A stretch of 64,000 nt of DNA from Saccharomycopsis malanga (GCA_004014935.1 CP025326.1:1364001-1428000); one strand, 5' to 3'. Numbered from the stretch's first letter, positions 1 to 9,467 are shown. The notes: generated by a model from the sequence alone, not told the origin. Numbers and translations: made by a program.

Positions 1-1
1 C

Positions 2-748
2 AGACGTAGAAGAAGCTTTGAGGCTCAAGATATTGTAGTCAAGGCATTGGCAGACTATGCCAAGAGTGCTTCTCTCGAAAAAAAAAAGCTTTTCCTAGGT
101 ACATCGAATGTATTGCTTGCTAAAAAATATCAATTGCGTCCTATGGGAACCGTTGCCCACGAATGGATGATGGGAATCGCTGCTATAACCGGTGATTATG
201 TAGGAGCTAATAAGGCTGCTATGGATTATTGGATAAAAACTGTTGGTTCAGAACACGCTGGCTTAGCTTTGACAGACACATTTGGAACCGATGCATTCCT
301 AAAAACATTCCAAAAGCCTTATAGTGACTGGTACGTTGGATTCCGCCAAGATTCAGGAGATCCCTTGGTTTACGCTGACAAGGTTGCTGCGCATCTTGAG
401 AAACTCGGTTATCCACCTTTTAGCAAGACTGTCTGCTTCAGTGACTCGCTTAACGTGGAAAAGTGTATTAAGTATAGTGAATACGCCAAATCTAAAGGTC
501 TTAATAGCAGCTTTGGGGTTGGAACCAATTTCACCAATGATTTTAAAAGTAACAAGGCGCCTTACGAGAAAAGTGCACCTTTGAATATTGTCATCAAATT
601 GCGTGATGTCAACGGACGTCCAGCTGTAAAGATCAGTGACAATTTAGGTAAGAATATGGGCGACCCAGAAACCGTGAAAAAGGTCAAAAAGATATTAGGC
701 TACAAGGAAGCAGAATGGAAAGAGGGTGATGAGTCCAAAAGATGGTGA
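2..748 (+). CDS. NPT1: Nicotinate phosphoribosyltransferase, 3' part
   Basis: This enzyme joins nicotinate to PRPP to give nicotinate mononucleotide, the first step of Preiss-Handler NAD salvage. The frame is open to the left edge and begins [10 protein letters not shown], the end of the conserved Arg-rich family motif, so the gene starts outside the window. The last 248 residues are present, of roughly 430 in the yeast family. Typical family blocks follow in order: [29 protein letters not shown] and [10 protein letters not shown]. The first in-frame ATG is internal and should not be taken as the start. The gene converges on TPS2 across 876 bp. The identification is secure; only the truncation by the window limits it. 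Confidence 0.95.
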   Translation, partial: RRRRSFEAQDIVVKALADYAKSASLEKKKLFLGTSNVLLAKKYQLRPMGTVAHEWMMGIAAITGDYVGANKAAMDYWIKTVGSEHAGLALTDTFGTDAFLKTFQKPYSDWYVGFRQDSGDPLVYADKVAAHLEKLGYPPFSKTVCFSDSLNVEKCIKYSEYAKSKGLNSSFGVGTNFTNDFKSNKAPYEKSAPLNIVIKLRDVNGRPAVKISDNLGKNMGDPETVKKVKKILGYKEAEWKEGDESKRW

Positions 749-1624
749 ACAGAAAAGCTTGCCTGAAAGTAAGAGAGTAAAACGAATGCCCCACTATGGG
801 AATTCTTTGAAACAGCTCAAACAATTTTTGCTGAAGACAATTTTGAGATGGAATGAATTTAGAGACAACATCTGATTTGCTCTTACGTTGTGAAATTTTC
901 TACAAATTGCTTTAAAAACATTAAGGGTTTGTACTTGGGAATATCATGAATACATTTGTCTAATAATCGATTAGTTCATTGAGCAAACTAAGCTAATTAG
1001 TTTTTTTTTATTTGCCAACCCTTTTTACAATGACCTCTATCAGTGGAATCGAAGAAAATCTAATGCCACTGTTTGTCTATTAGTTTTTTCATAGTAAGCT
1101 AATCAAGAAAATAACATTGTATAGATCAATCATATAAAGATCTTTATATCTTGGCATAGATTTATTTTTCTTGCCTTAAAAGAGTTTATTTTTGTTATGA
1201 GTAACCAGCCAACTTGCACTCTCTTTTTACTTCACAACTGTTCTTCCATAATACTACAACCCCATGAAAAAAAGGAATATGAATATTTTATTGAATGCTG
1301 ATTCTTGTAATAAAAGGTGAAAATCGACTATATTGTAACGTGGGATCTTGATATCTGTGTTGAATTTATATGATGGTGCAACGTTAATAATGTAAAAAAA
1401 AAACTGTTTCTAGGCGATATTCATTTTGTCTTGCTCTATTCATACTATACTGCAAGACGAAAAATGAATAATTTATGACCAAGTAAATAAAAAGGGTAAT
1501 ATAAAAGTTTTTGTAATGTTTGAAAAATTTTGAAAGGTAAAAAAAGAGTAAAAATAACGTTACTATGGCTGTTAAGATATTGAAAGTAAAACAAACCAAC
1601 GCATGCATTGTTGGAAACAAGTGT
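749..1624. other. Convergent intergenic region NPT1/TPS2
   Basis: This 876-bp AT-rich stretch lies between the stop codons of two convergent genes and must hold both 3' ends. I see poly-A/T runs but no supported gene. An 88-codon hydrophobic frame on the minus strand (1384-1650) overlaps the TPS2 end and is considered chance. Confidence 0.6.
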
Positions 1625-4282
1625 TTATTTTTTGATATGACCCCTGTCATCCAAGCTAACAGAACCTACTGTTTCAAAAATTGAAACCTCATCGACAAGC
1701 AAACCGACAGTGTCCAAGACTTGTTTTGGTTCTAACAAGTGTGCTTTGGCTACTGTTTTTTTAGATGCTGGGCCAACGGTCGTTGGAAAGATTCCAAAGT
1801 GGCCAAATGAGTTTCTTTTAGCATCGGCACTTTCTTTCCATTGTTCTTCGATGGAAATCAATGCTTCAAACATATCTTCGTCTGTTTTATCATCGCCCAC
1901 GCAGAACGTGAAATCAGGGAAGTCTTCAAAGCTGACATCATCGCTGTAGCTAGCTTTAGTTGGAGAGTTGGCGTTGCTTTTGGCACGCTTACTCTCTGCG
2001 GCAATAGCAGCAGGATCAAAGTTTTGAGCTTTGCCATGAGCGCTTAAAACCAAACGTCTAACAATTTCACCTTTGTTGACAAAACGTGGTCTAACTTCAA
2101 TATTAGCTTTACCACTAAGCACTTCAACATCGTAATTTATAGTGACAGTATTGGTTAAGTGTTGTTTCAATTCCTTAGCTTGGAATTCACCAAACTCAGG
2201 GTCTGCTTTACGATAATGCCAAGTTAATGCCACTTTTTTACGTTCAATAAACGAACCCGGGGTTCTTTCAGTATAGTAGTTGAAGATTTCATCAACGTCT
2301 TTTTGCCAAGACATGTCAAAACTTTCTGTAAGGTTAACCCATTTAGTAGTTCCCACGTCTTTAACAAAACAGCCATGTTCCGCAGAAAGACCTAGTTGTG
2401 GGATTTTGGCACCTAACCATTTGTCCAAAAACTTTTGATCACGACCTGAAATGATCCAAATCTGGTTCTTTGGATCCTGAGCAAGCCTAGACAACAAGTG
2501 AAGGGTTCGTGAAGAAGGGATAGCTGCATCAGGGTCTTTAACAATAGGAGTCAAAGTACCATCGTAATCAAACAAGAACAATCTCTTTTCAGCCTTTTGA
2601 TAAGCAGAAAGAAGATTAGGACGGTTGAGAGCAGGGGTGGAATGCAAGGAATGAGAGTTGTCGAGATCATCAATCAAATGACTAAGGAATTTGTTGGTTG
2701 AATATTGGATAGTGTTTGTTGAAACGTAATCGAATAATTTGTCTTCAAGAGCTTTTCTTTGAGGAGCAGCCATCTGAAGACAATCATTGATGGTTTTAGC
2801 AACGCCTACGGAATCCCATGGATTTACTACGATAGCATCGTTCAAAACAGTGGTGGTCCCACTGAATTCAGACAAAATCAATGGAGAATGATTACGTTTC
2901 TGACAAGCAACGTATTCCAAAGCAGTGGTGTTCATACCATCTCTGATGGTAGTGATCAAGCCCAAGTCAGCGACTCTCAATAAAGCAAGATATTCGTCTT
3001 TGTCAATCCGCATTTGGAAATGTTGAACCGGCGTGGCATGTAATGTACCATAGGTACCATTAATATAAGAAACTAACTCGGTAACATGCTTTTCGTAGGC
3101 AGTAGAAGCAGTGGATGATGAAGTAGAAGAGGAAGGCGATGATGAGGAGGAATAAACAGGAGAAGAAACCTGAATCAACACTACCTTGTCGCGCCATTCT
3201 GGATACATGGCAAGAAACTTTTCGAAAGCCTCCAATTTCTGAGAAACCCCGCGCACACTATCCAAACGATCTCTACCAACAATAATCTTTTTGCCTTTGT
3301 AGACCTCCTTGATGGTGGCCACACGTTGATCAATCTTAGCCTCAAAGGCATCAGCAACGATCTTTGCGGTGTCTATACCTGTAGGGAGAGCTTCCACTTT
3401 GGTAAAGCTACCGTAATATGTGACAGTATCATGGGAAGCTTCACAGCCTAAGATTCTGGTACAAGACGAAATAAAATGTTTTGTGAAAGCATAGGATTGG
3501 AATCCAATGCGATTAGCACCAAGCATTCCTTCCAAAAGATTAGATCTTTTAGAAAGACAACGGAAATACTCCAGAGAAGGGAATGGGGTGTGGACGTAAA
3601 GACCAATGAAGGCATCGGGCAATTGCATTCTAAGTAAACCGGGAAGCAACAAAAGATAATAATCATGAACCCAGATAATATCGCCTGGTTTGTAAATGGA
3701 AATGATTTTGGAAGCATAAGCTTCATTGAAGCGAACATAATCATGCCACCAATCCTCGGAGAAAGAAGCGTCAGGAGAAGGAGGGATGTAATGGAATATA
3801 GGCCAAAGGACATGTTCTGCGTATTGGCGCCATCTCTGCTGGTCCTTACGTAAAAGCCATACTGGATGGATGTTTTCAGTACGGTTGGCAGTACGGACTT
3901 TTTTCGTGATGTCGGCCTTGTCATCATCGTTCAAATAAAGACCTGATGACGAATCATCTTGAACTTCGCCAGTCCAGGCAACCAAATGAGTTTCCCAGGG
4001 AGTTTGCTGGTCAAGGTAATAGAACGAAGAATAAAGAGAAGAATTGCCTCGGATATGTTTCAACTGCCATTCTGAGGACTTGACAGGGGCCCCAGGACCA
4101 CCACCACTGGTGTTGGTTTCTGCTAGAGAAGGCTTTTCAGCAGTACGGTAGATCTGGTTTGGAATAGTAGCCATTGCAGTGATCACACGGCCCGAAAGCT
4201 TGGAATGGACCGCCTTGACATCCTTGGGCAGAACGCCAACAGTGCTTAAAGGACTGGCAAAGGCCTCCTCGTCGTAAGTCAT
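1625..4282 (-). CDS. TPS2: Trehalose-6-phosphate phosphatase
   Basis: Tps2 removes phosphate from trehalose-6-phosphate, the second step of trehalose synthesis, within the Tps1/Tps2 complex in the cytosol. The protein is 885 residues, the usual fungal length. A glycosyltransferase-20 domain fills about residues 60-540 (for example WVHDYYL and YVHTPFPS). It is followed by a HAD phosphatase domain whose nucleophile motif FDYDGTLTP lies near residue 575, with SGRD and the late FCVGDDKTDED motif downstream. In this family the GT20 half is non-catalytic and the HAD half is the enzyme. A Ser-rich tract near residues 375-395 interrupts the GT20 half. Upstream are three GCGTCA hexamers at exact 10-bp spacing (4521-4546). 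TPS2 is distinguished from TPS1 and TSL1 by its length and complete HAD motifs. Confidence 0.95.
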   Translation of the reverse strand: MTYDEEAFASPLSTVGVLPKDVKAVHSKLSGRVITAMATIPNQIYRTAEKPSLAETNTSGGGPGAPVKSSEWQLKHIRGNSSLYSSFYYLDQQTPWETHLVAWTGEVQDDSSSGLYLNDDDKADITKKVRTANRTENIHPVWLLRKDQQRWRQYAEHVLWPIFHYIPPSPDASFSEDWWHDYVRFNEAYASKIISIYKPGDIIWVHDYYLLLLPGLLRMQLPDAFIGLYVHTPFPSLEYFRCLSKRSNLLEGMLGANRIGFQSYAFTKHFISSCTRILGCEASHDTVTYYGSFTKVEALPTGIDTAKIVADAFEAKIDQRVATIKEVYKGKKIIVGRDRLDSVRGVSQKLEAFEKFLAMYPEWRDKVVLIQVSSPVYSSSSSPSSSTSSSTASTAYEKHVTELVSYINGTYGTLHATPVQHFQMRIDKDEYLALLRVADLGLITTIRDGMNTTALEYVACQKRNHSPLILSEFSGTTTVLNDAIVVNPWDSVGVAKTINDCLQMAAPQRKALEDKLFDYVSTNTIQYSTNKFLSHLIDDLDNSHSLHSTPALNRPNLLSAYQKAEKRLFLFDYDGTLTPIVKDPDAAIPSSRTLHLLSRLAQDPKNQIWIISGRDQKFLDKWLGAKIPQLGLSAEHGCFVKDVGTTKWVNLTESFDMSWQKDVDEIFNYYTERTPGSFIERKKVALTWHYRKADPEFGEFQAKELKQHLTNTVTINYDVEVLSGKANIEVRPRFVNKGEIVRRLVLSAHGKAQNFDPAAIAAESKRAKSNANSPTKASYSDDVSFEDFPDFTFCVGDDKTDEDMFEALISIEEQWKESADAKRNSFGHFGIFPTTVGPASKKTVAKAHLLEPKQVLDTVGLLVDEVSIFETVGSVSLDDRGHIKK

Positions 4283-4520
4283 AACGAATAGCGAATGTGG
4301 GGAATAAAACTAGTAAACGGTAAGCAGTAAACACTATCGTATACACGGTATAATAATCAACAGTATTGCCAATATCAAATGAGAATCTATATTAAATAAG
4401 CACCAGCAGTTCAATAAAAGAAACAGAAAACACCACCTGCTAGAACCAGACAGAATGTTCTCTATGGAATTTCGATGGTGATATGCGAAGATGCTGATGG
4501 ATCGAATGTTGCTAGAAGGA

Positions 4521-4546
4521 GCGTCACCAAGCGTCAGGGTGCGTCA
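4521..4546. promoter_or_regulatory. Three GCGTCA hexamers spaced exactly 10 bp
   Basis: GCGTCA occurs at 4521, 4531 and 4541, one per helical turn, 239-264 bp upstream of the TPS2 start. The complement TGACGC resembles a bZIP (CRE/ATF) half-site. The repeat is seen directly; a regulatory role is inferred from phasing and position. Confidence 0.5.
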
Positions 4547-4678
4547 GCTGACATGCCCCAGTTGCTATTCATTACGTAGACTTATTATCAATAGACGTTG
4601 TTTGAAGATATTAAATGGCAAAATGTATTGAAGATTTTTCAATAAAACTTTTTAAGATACGTTGCAAAAATGTAGAAC

Positions 4679-4739
4679 AATAATAAAAATTAAAAAGGGC
4701 ATGTAGAAGAATAATAAAATTGAAAAGGGCATGTAGAAG
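4679..4739. repeat. Tandem 30-31 bp repeat, two copies
   Basis: Two adjacent units (4679-4709 and 4710-4739) share an A-rich half followed by AAAAGGGCATGTAGAAG. They differ by one single-base indel and one substitution, so the duplication looks recent. It lies upstream of TPS2. No function is assigned. Confidence 0.8.
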
Positions 4740-4960
4740 AGTAACAGGAAAGTCTGCTTATTGATCCTGTAGGCGAACAATCGTATCAATTAATATATAA
4801 AAGAAGCTTGAAAGATCAAACAGTAATTACTAAAAACAACTTTATACAAACAACAATATTATTTTGTTCAATTACATTGAGCTTTAATTGCCACCATTTA
4901 CAGCTTGAAGCATTGTTAATTACAAAAAACTACTGATCCATTCAGTTTCGCTACCTGCTT

Positions 4961-5290
4961 TTATCCACTCAGCACTGGCGGAATCACCAGAACTTCATCG
5001 TTATCTCCTACTGTTGGTGCTTCACCAATGTTCTCTTCGCTATACGTAATATAATCGCCGTTCACAGCAACGCCAAATCGTTGTTCACGTACCATTGCTG
5101 AAATTCCGCGGTCAAGACTGTTGCCATGGGCTCTGTCCGCCTGCTCTAGAACATTTGCAAGCAAGACTCGAGGTCCTACATAATCTCCATTAGTTAATGT
5201 CATTTGCAACGTGTCCATAGACTTGTTGCCCGTAAATCGTTTCGCCGGGCCAAAGTATCGCACAGTTACAGTAATATAAGCTCCGGGCAT
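4961..5290 (-). CDS. MoaD/MOCS2A-like small sulfur-carrier protein
   Basis: This 109-residue protein has the beta-grasp layout of the small subunit of molybdopterin synthase: RYFGPAKRFTG at the start, FGVAVNGDYI in the middle, and NDEVLVIPPV before the end. In that family the C-terminal PPxSGG tail is thiocarboxylated and donates sulfur to molybdopterin. Here the tail reads I-P-P-V-(CTG)-S-G, so CTG as Ser gives PPVSSG: the last Gly is kept and the penultimate Gly is Ser. It is not URM1, which ends in LHGG and lacks PPV. Most yeasts have no molybdenum cofactor, so the gene is unexpected; either a Mo enzyme pathway lies elsewhere in this genome or the protein serves another sulfur-transfer role. 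The start is the only ATG that keeps the first strand. The promoter holds two palindromes. Confidence 0.75.
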   Translation of the reverse strand: MPGAYITVTVRYFGPAKRFTGNKSMDTLQMTLTNGDYVGPRVLLANVLEQADRAHGNSLDRGISAMVREQRFGVAVNGDYITYSEENIGEAPTVGDNDEVLVIPPVLSG

Positions 5291-5420
5291 CTTAGTACGT
5301 TATTGCTTACTTGACTCTGCCTGGTAATCAAATAAGGGTAAATCACTTTCTCTATTTCTCTTGCCTTTTTTGGTGGATTCGGTTGAGATTTGCCTAGTAG
5401 GGGTGTTGAACCTTGACCGT

Positions 5421-5438
5421 GTGAGGTAACTACCTCAC
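5421..5438. promoter_or_regulatory. Inverted repeat GTGAGGTA-N2-TACCTCAC
   Basis: Two perfect 8-bp arms are separated by 2 bp, 131-148 bp upstream of the MoaD-like start. The short spacer and promoter position suggest a site for a dimeric transcription factor. The factor is unknown. Confidence 0.5.
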
Positions 5439-5458
5439 CACCCCCAGTAATATCAATG

Positions 5459-5466
5459 TTACGTAA
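5459..5466. promoter_or_regulatory. TTACGTAA bZIP-type palindrome
   Basis: TTACGTAA sits inside the 10-bp palindrome GTTACGTAAC (5458-5467), about 170 bp upstream of the MoaD-like start. Yap/Cad1-type bZIP factors bind this kind of sequence. Assignment to that family is inference from the motif alone. Confidence 0.4.
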
Positions 5467-5800
5467 CCTTATGAAGATTTCCTTTTTCTATTATCATGAC
5501 AACCAGAATTAGGTAAGATCAATATAATTAATTCGATCGACTAACATTTTCCCATATAAATGTCATGAAATGACATGTGGATAAAACTTCTCAATCATCT
5601 GAACTCTCCAGAATTGAACATACTCACTTTCATTCAGAAAATATGGACCATGCCTGTCCTGTCTTAAAATCCCAACTTTATCTTGTGTGTAGTTACGGAC
5701 AGAGTAGAAAGAAGTCGCATACTATCAACACAGTAAATACATATAAGTCGTCAAGATCTACAGCTTTAGAAAAATTGACTAATCAACATGTATTACTTGA

Positions 5801-7450
5801 TTACTCGTAGTAGTAGAACCCAAACTTGCTACCACTGGCTAATGGTGTTTTTTCGTCAAACTTCACCCTTTCAGAGTCTGTACTGTCGCTTGACCCTCCG
5901 ACTTTAACACAGGTAATTCTAGATGCTGAGGGCGTCTTGATTGGACTGCTTGTGTTGCTAAAGTCTTTTGGTAATTGCTTATCTGTTTGCTGTTCATCTT
6001 GGAATGGGTTGTTGTCACCATTCACCAGCGCATCTTCTGAGTCTACTTGCAAATTCTCTTCTTTACCATTCGTAAGCCTTAAGATCGAATTATAAGGGTT
6101 CCACTCATCTTCATTATAAAGCTTCTTTTTTGAGGTTATGGAACTTAAACTGATCTTTGAGCTCAATCCTTCCTTTCTCGCGAATATAACCGACAGTTTT
6201 TTTCTGAGAGATGGTGCACCTTTATTTTCCTCCTCAATAGTAAGGTCAAAAGGCACTTTCTTCAAATCTTCGGATAATGCCCTACCGCTTCCCCCAAGAT
6301 ATTTTTCTGTCAATGTTTTTGATTCTCTCTTAGGTTTGTAGTCAAACAAAGTAGGCCCTTGATTGTAACTATCATTTCCAGATTCTACATCAGAAAATAT
6401 GTTTGTTGTGTCATACGGATTCAGTTTTACCACATCGTAATAAGCATTAGTCGTTTCATTGAACTTTGGTTCGAATTGTATTGGATCACGGTCAGACTTG
6501 AGCTCTTTGACACTTGAATAAATGCTGCTCATGTCAGTTTCTCTTTTGCCAATGTGCTCATAATCATTCTCTTTCTTATCATTGATTTTGTCATCTTTTG
6601 TATTCTCATTGGCACATATATCATGACTATCCTTCTTTATAGCACATTCATTATCAGCTTTATCATCCTTCTTCTCTCTTGCCAAAAAACTTCTACTGCG
6701 GAACAATTTGCCAAAAACTCTAGAACCTTTACGCTTTATAGTAGGACGTTCGCGTCTTGTTAGAAGATTTTTAATTGTTTTGTTGTAATTCAAAGTAGTT
6801 TTGTCGCTGACCAATAAAACGTCTTTGTCCTCTGGGGTGTGTTTTTCAATGCTGCCTACCAATGTAGCTCCTGTAACCACATCAAAATCCAATCCCAGCT
6901 CTTTTTTCTCAGTAACTATATCTTCACCGGTACTATGAGGGCTGAGTTTTGCCAGAACATCGTCGGTCAAAACTGTTGATCTTGAAAATATACTTTCTAT
7001 CAAAGACTTTTCATCCTCCTTGCCTTGAATTGCCCCATTGCCTTTCAACTGCTGTTCAGCTTTATTTTCTGACTTGCGTTTACTGCTTTTGAAAAACATA
7101 GATCCCATTTTTCTTAAGCTTCTTGACTTTTTCACAGTTTTAGTTTTGGGTTTTAAAAGATTATGGTGTTTTCCAGTGTCATAGACCTCTATATCCCTGA
7201 AACATTCATTATTTCTATCAGAACTTGGAAAACGAACACATCTCTGGGTGTAGTACTTGTCATAGTAGCCCAAGTTCAATTCTTTTTGCGGGACAGGAAC
7301 TTCATTATTATTTCCAAATACTCGGTCCGAATAGTCAGAATCATCAAAGGGGTCTGTTTTTAAACCTATATCACAAACGTTTTCACTTGTTCCTGGACCG
7401 TTAAAAGTCTCTGTTGGCCAATATGATGATACGCCATTTTTTGAGACCAT
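5801..7450 (-). CDS. Unrecognised polar protein with basic patches
   Basis: I do not recognise this 549-residue protein. It is hydrophilic, rich in Lys, Asp, Ser and Asn, with no visible signal peptide or membrane segment. Three similar basic-hydrophobic patches stand out: LRKMGSMFFKSSKRK near residue 113, KRKGSRVFGKLFRSR near 240 and LRKKLSVIFARKEG near 413. They look like repeats of a short linear motif (R-K, then S, a hydrophobic pair, F, then K/R), possibly for membrane lipid or protein binding. Negatively charged low-complexity sequence separates them. The ORF is long and uninterrupted with codon use like its neighbours, so it is a real gene. It is divergent from CCE1. Confidence 0.8.
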   Translation of the reverse strand: MVSKNGVSSYWPTETFNGPGTSENVCDIGLKTDPFDDSDYSDRVFGNNNEVPVPQKELNLGYYDKYYTQRCVRFPSSDRNNECFRDIEVYDTGKHHNLLKPKTKTVKKSRSLRKMGSMFFKSSKRKSENKAEQQLKGNGAIQGKEDEKSLIESIFSRSTVLTDDVLAKLSPHSTGEDIVTEKKELGLDFDVVTGATLVGSIEKHTPEDKDVLLVSDKTTLNYNKTIKNLLTRRERPTIKRKGSRVFGKLFRSRSFLAREKKDDKADNECAIKKDSHDICANENTKDDKINDKKENDYEHIGKRETDMSSIYSSVKELKSDRDPIQFEPKFNETTNAYYDVVKLNPYDTTNIFSDVESGNDSYNQGPTLFDYKPKRESKTLTEKYLGGSGRALSEDLKKVPFDLTIEEENKGAPSLRKKLSVIFARKEGLSSKISLSSITSKKKLYNEDEWNPYNSILRLTNGKEENLQVDSEDALVNGDNNPFQDEQQTDKQLPKDFSNTSSPIKTPSASRITCVKVGGSSDSTDSERVKFDEKTPLASGSKFGFYYYE

Positions 7451-7993
7451 AATCTGAAGTTTTTTTCACGTTTCAAGACCTTTAGATGAAAATTGTTTTA
7501 AAGACTGTAATGATAGCAAATCAATAATTTTTTGACCAAGATTTAGCACAACTACAAAGGTTTGCTTTAAAACAATATCGCCTCTATTTGATATGCTGTA
7601 ATAACTGTATATTCTTTTGGAAACCTAGTACTGTAGGTAAATGTTTGCCAGAGTAAGCAAATAGTCATTAAAAAGGCTTCATACATCGCACAAACTAGCT
7701 CTGCAGTCTACGCATATAACCGATAACTAGATAACGGTTTCATAAGACTATTAATGCAGGCATCAACATGCCCATCAAGATATAGTAAAAGGCAGACATG
7801 CTAACCTACAAAAGGATTCAAAGACTGTTAATATGAATGCATACAATACAGCTCTTGCAAGCTAACAAACGCATTTCATGTTGGAAAAAATGTTGGAGAA
7901 AACGCTTATAAGAAAAACGAATATTTACTGAATTATCTGCGTTTAGCACACTACGGAGATCAAAAATAAATAATAGTTTAAGGTTTAAGACCA
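7451..7993. other. Divergent promoter region
   Basis: This 543-bp AT-rich region lies between the starts of the unrecognised 549-residue gene and CCE1. It must contain both promoters. I see no distinctive repeat or known site in it. Confidence 0.5.
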
Positions 7994-9187
7994 ATGAAAG
8001 CACTCCAGCTGGCCCATGAGCAAATGGCTAAAGTGCTTTCATTACAGAAGAACAACATTCTCAAGTCTATTTGTCTCAACTGTGGTTTAGGTATGCTTAA
8101 GCACGTAGTGAAGTTTACCAGTACTATGAATTTTACTAACATAAAATCAGCTAGATCTGGTACCAAATCAATACTTGTAAATAGGATAGCCAACAGTCTC
8201 GCACGTTCAAGCCTTCCAATAAACAGTATAAATTCAAATAATTCCGTATCAAAATCTAAGCATCAGAAAGAAACATTTAAATTATTGTCAATTGATCTTG
8301 GCATAAAGAACTTTTCATATTGCAAATTCGTGCTCCCCAGAGACCCCTCTATAGAGAAACCAGAAGTTTACGAATGGTCTAAAGTCAACGTATTCAATCA
8401 TTGGGGTGTTTCCGATGACGTCTCACCGGAATTTTCTGTAGACACATTCTGCAAGATTGCCTTTCTGATTGTCAATGAACTCATACTAAATGACACATTT
8501 ACTGAACCTTTTGACATGATACTTATTGAAGAGCAACGTGCACGAACCGCAGGGTCCTCAGCGGTTCAGGAATGGACCTTAAGGGTCAATATGTTGGAAC
8601 ATATGTTGTTTTCCACAATATACACTCTTCAGCAGAACTGTTATCCAGGCTTGCAAGATACTATGGTATTTTCATCAAACCCTAAACGAATGAGTGACTT
8701 TTGGATGAATTACGAAACATTCACTGCTGAGGAAGTAAAACCCCAAAAGAGTTTGAGTAGAAAGGCTGTAGAGACAGAGAATAATATAAAGAAAAAGCCG
8801 AGATTAAACAATGCCATGATAAAAGCACAACGCATTAAATTGATCAAAAGCTGGGTGGAACTGGTTTTAGTATCTGATTCACTATCTGTACCATTCGTTT
8901 TTCACAAAAAACTTCACCATCAATTACAAAACTCGTACAAAAAACAGCAAAAAGAGGTAAAGAAGAAGAAGAAAAACTCTTTGTTTGACATAATCATGAC
9001 CACTGGAAATTCAGAAAAAGGCAAAAGTGATGATTTGGCCGATTCTTTACTTCATGGAATTAGCTGGTTTAGTTGGATGAAGAACCAGAAAGTGTTAAAA
9101 AATGCTCTTATACTGGGTGAGACCGAGCTTTTGAAAAACCTTACACTTATCGAAAAAGAACATATCAAAGAGATGACAATAAAGTGA
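7994..9187 (+). CDS. CCE1: Mitochondrial Holliday junction resolvase
   Basis: Cce1/Ydc2 cuts four-way DNA junctions in mitochondrial DNA and supports mtDNA segregation. The 397-residue protein starts with a SAP-like segment (about residues 19-72, including GTKSILVNRIANSL) as in fission yeast Ydc2. The RNase H-like catalytic fold follows: SIDLGIKNFSYC (first Asp, near residue 101), ILIEEQRART (Glu, near 178) and DDLADSLLHG (Asp pair, near 346). These are the acidic metal ligands of the family. A Lys-rich stretch precedes the last motif. The ATG at 7994 keeps the whole SAP segment; a later ATG at 8024 would still include most of it. The gene converges on SCC4 over 280 bp. Confidence 0.92.
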   Translation: MKALQLAHEQMAKVLSLQKNNILKSICLNCGLGMLKHVVKFTSTMNFTNIKSARSGTKSILVNRIANSLARSSLPINSINSNNSVSKSKHQKETFKLLSIDLGIKNFSYCKFVLPRDPSIEKPEVYEWSKVNVFNHWGVSDDVSPEFSVDTFCKIAFLIVNELILNDTFTEPFDMILIEEQRARTAGSSAVQEWTLRVNMLEHMLFSTIYTLQQNCYPGLQDTMVFSSNPKRMSDFWMNYETFTAEEVKPQKSLSRKAVETENNIKKKPRLNNAMIKAQRIKLIKSWVELVLVSDSLSVPFVFHKKLHHQLQNSYKKQQKEVKKKKKNSLFDIIMTTGNSEKGKSDDLADSLLHGISWFSWMKNQKVLKNALILGETELLKNLTLIEKEHIKEMTIK

Positions 9188-9467
9188 AATTGCATTTAAG
9201 TATTATTGTCAGTTATCGAGAATTATACCTTATTTATCTGACTAACCCAGCTATATAAAGCATAGAGAAGTCCTAACTGGAACAAAATTATCTCAAATGA
9301 ATGTTTTTGCTGGAAGGTACCTTATCGGGGCTCGTTCCTTAACCTATAGGTTAAAAACATAAATGACAATGGAAAGCACATAATATAAAAGAACAATTTT
9401 CTATTGCGTCAAGCTTTATAGCAAATATATATATGAAATCGATAATGAGTTGTAATAATGATTATAT

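Larger units (their letters stand above)
4283..4960. other. TPS2 promoter region
   Basis: This 678-bp stretch lies between TPS2 and the next minus-strand gene, so it carries the TPS2 promoter and the terminator of the MoaD-like gene. It contains the phased GCGTCA triplet and a 30-31 bp tandem repeat, both listed separately. I saw no classical stress element (AGGGG or CCCCT) by eye. Confidence 0.6.
5291..5800. other. Promoter region of the MoaD-like gene
   Basis: This 510-bp stretch carries the MoaD-like promoter and the 3' end of the next minus-strand gene. It holds an 8-bp inverted repeat (5421-5438) and a TTACGTAA site (5459-5466). A 77-codon plus-strand frame at 5577-5810 overlaps the neighbouring stop and has no recognisable content. 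Confidence 0.6.

Noticed and set aside
1384-1650. 88-codon hydrophobic frame on the minus strand
   Set aside because: It overlaps the TPS2 stop region, consists of AT-rich hydrophobic codons and matches no family.
3448-3927. 159-codon minus-strand frame
   Set aside because: It lies wholly inside TPS2 in another frame; TPS2 is certain, so this is a shadow.
4961-5290. Assignment as URM1
   Set aside because: Urm1 ends in LHGG and starts differently; this protein has the PPV-x-SG tail and RYFG-type start of MoaD.
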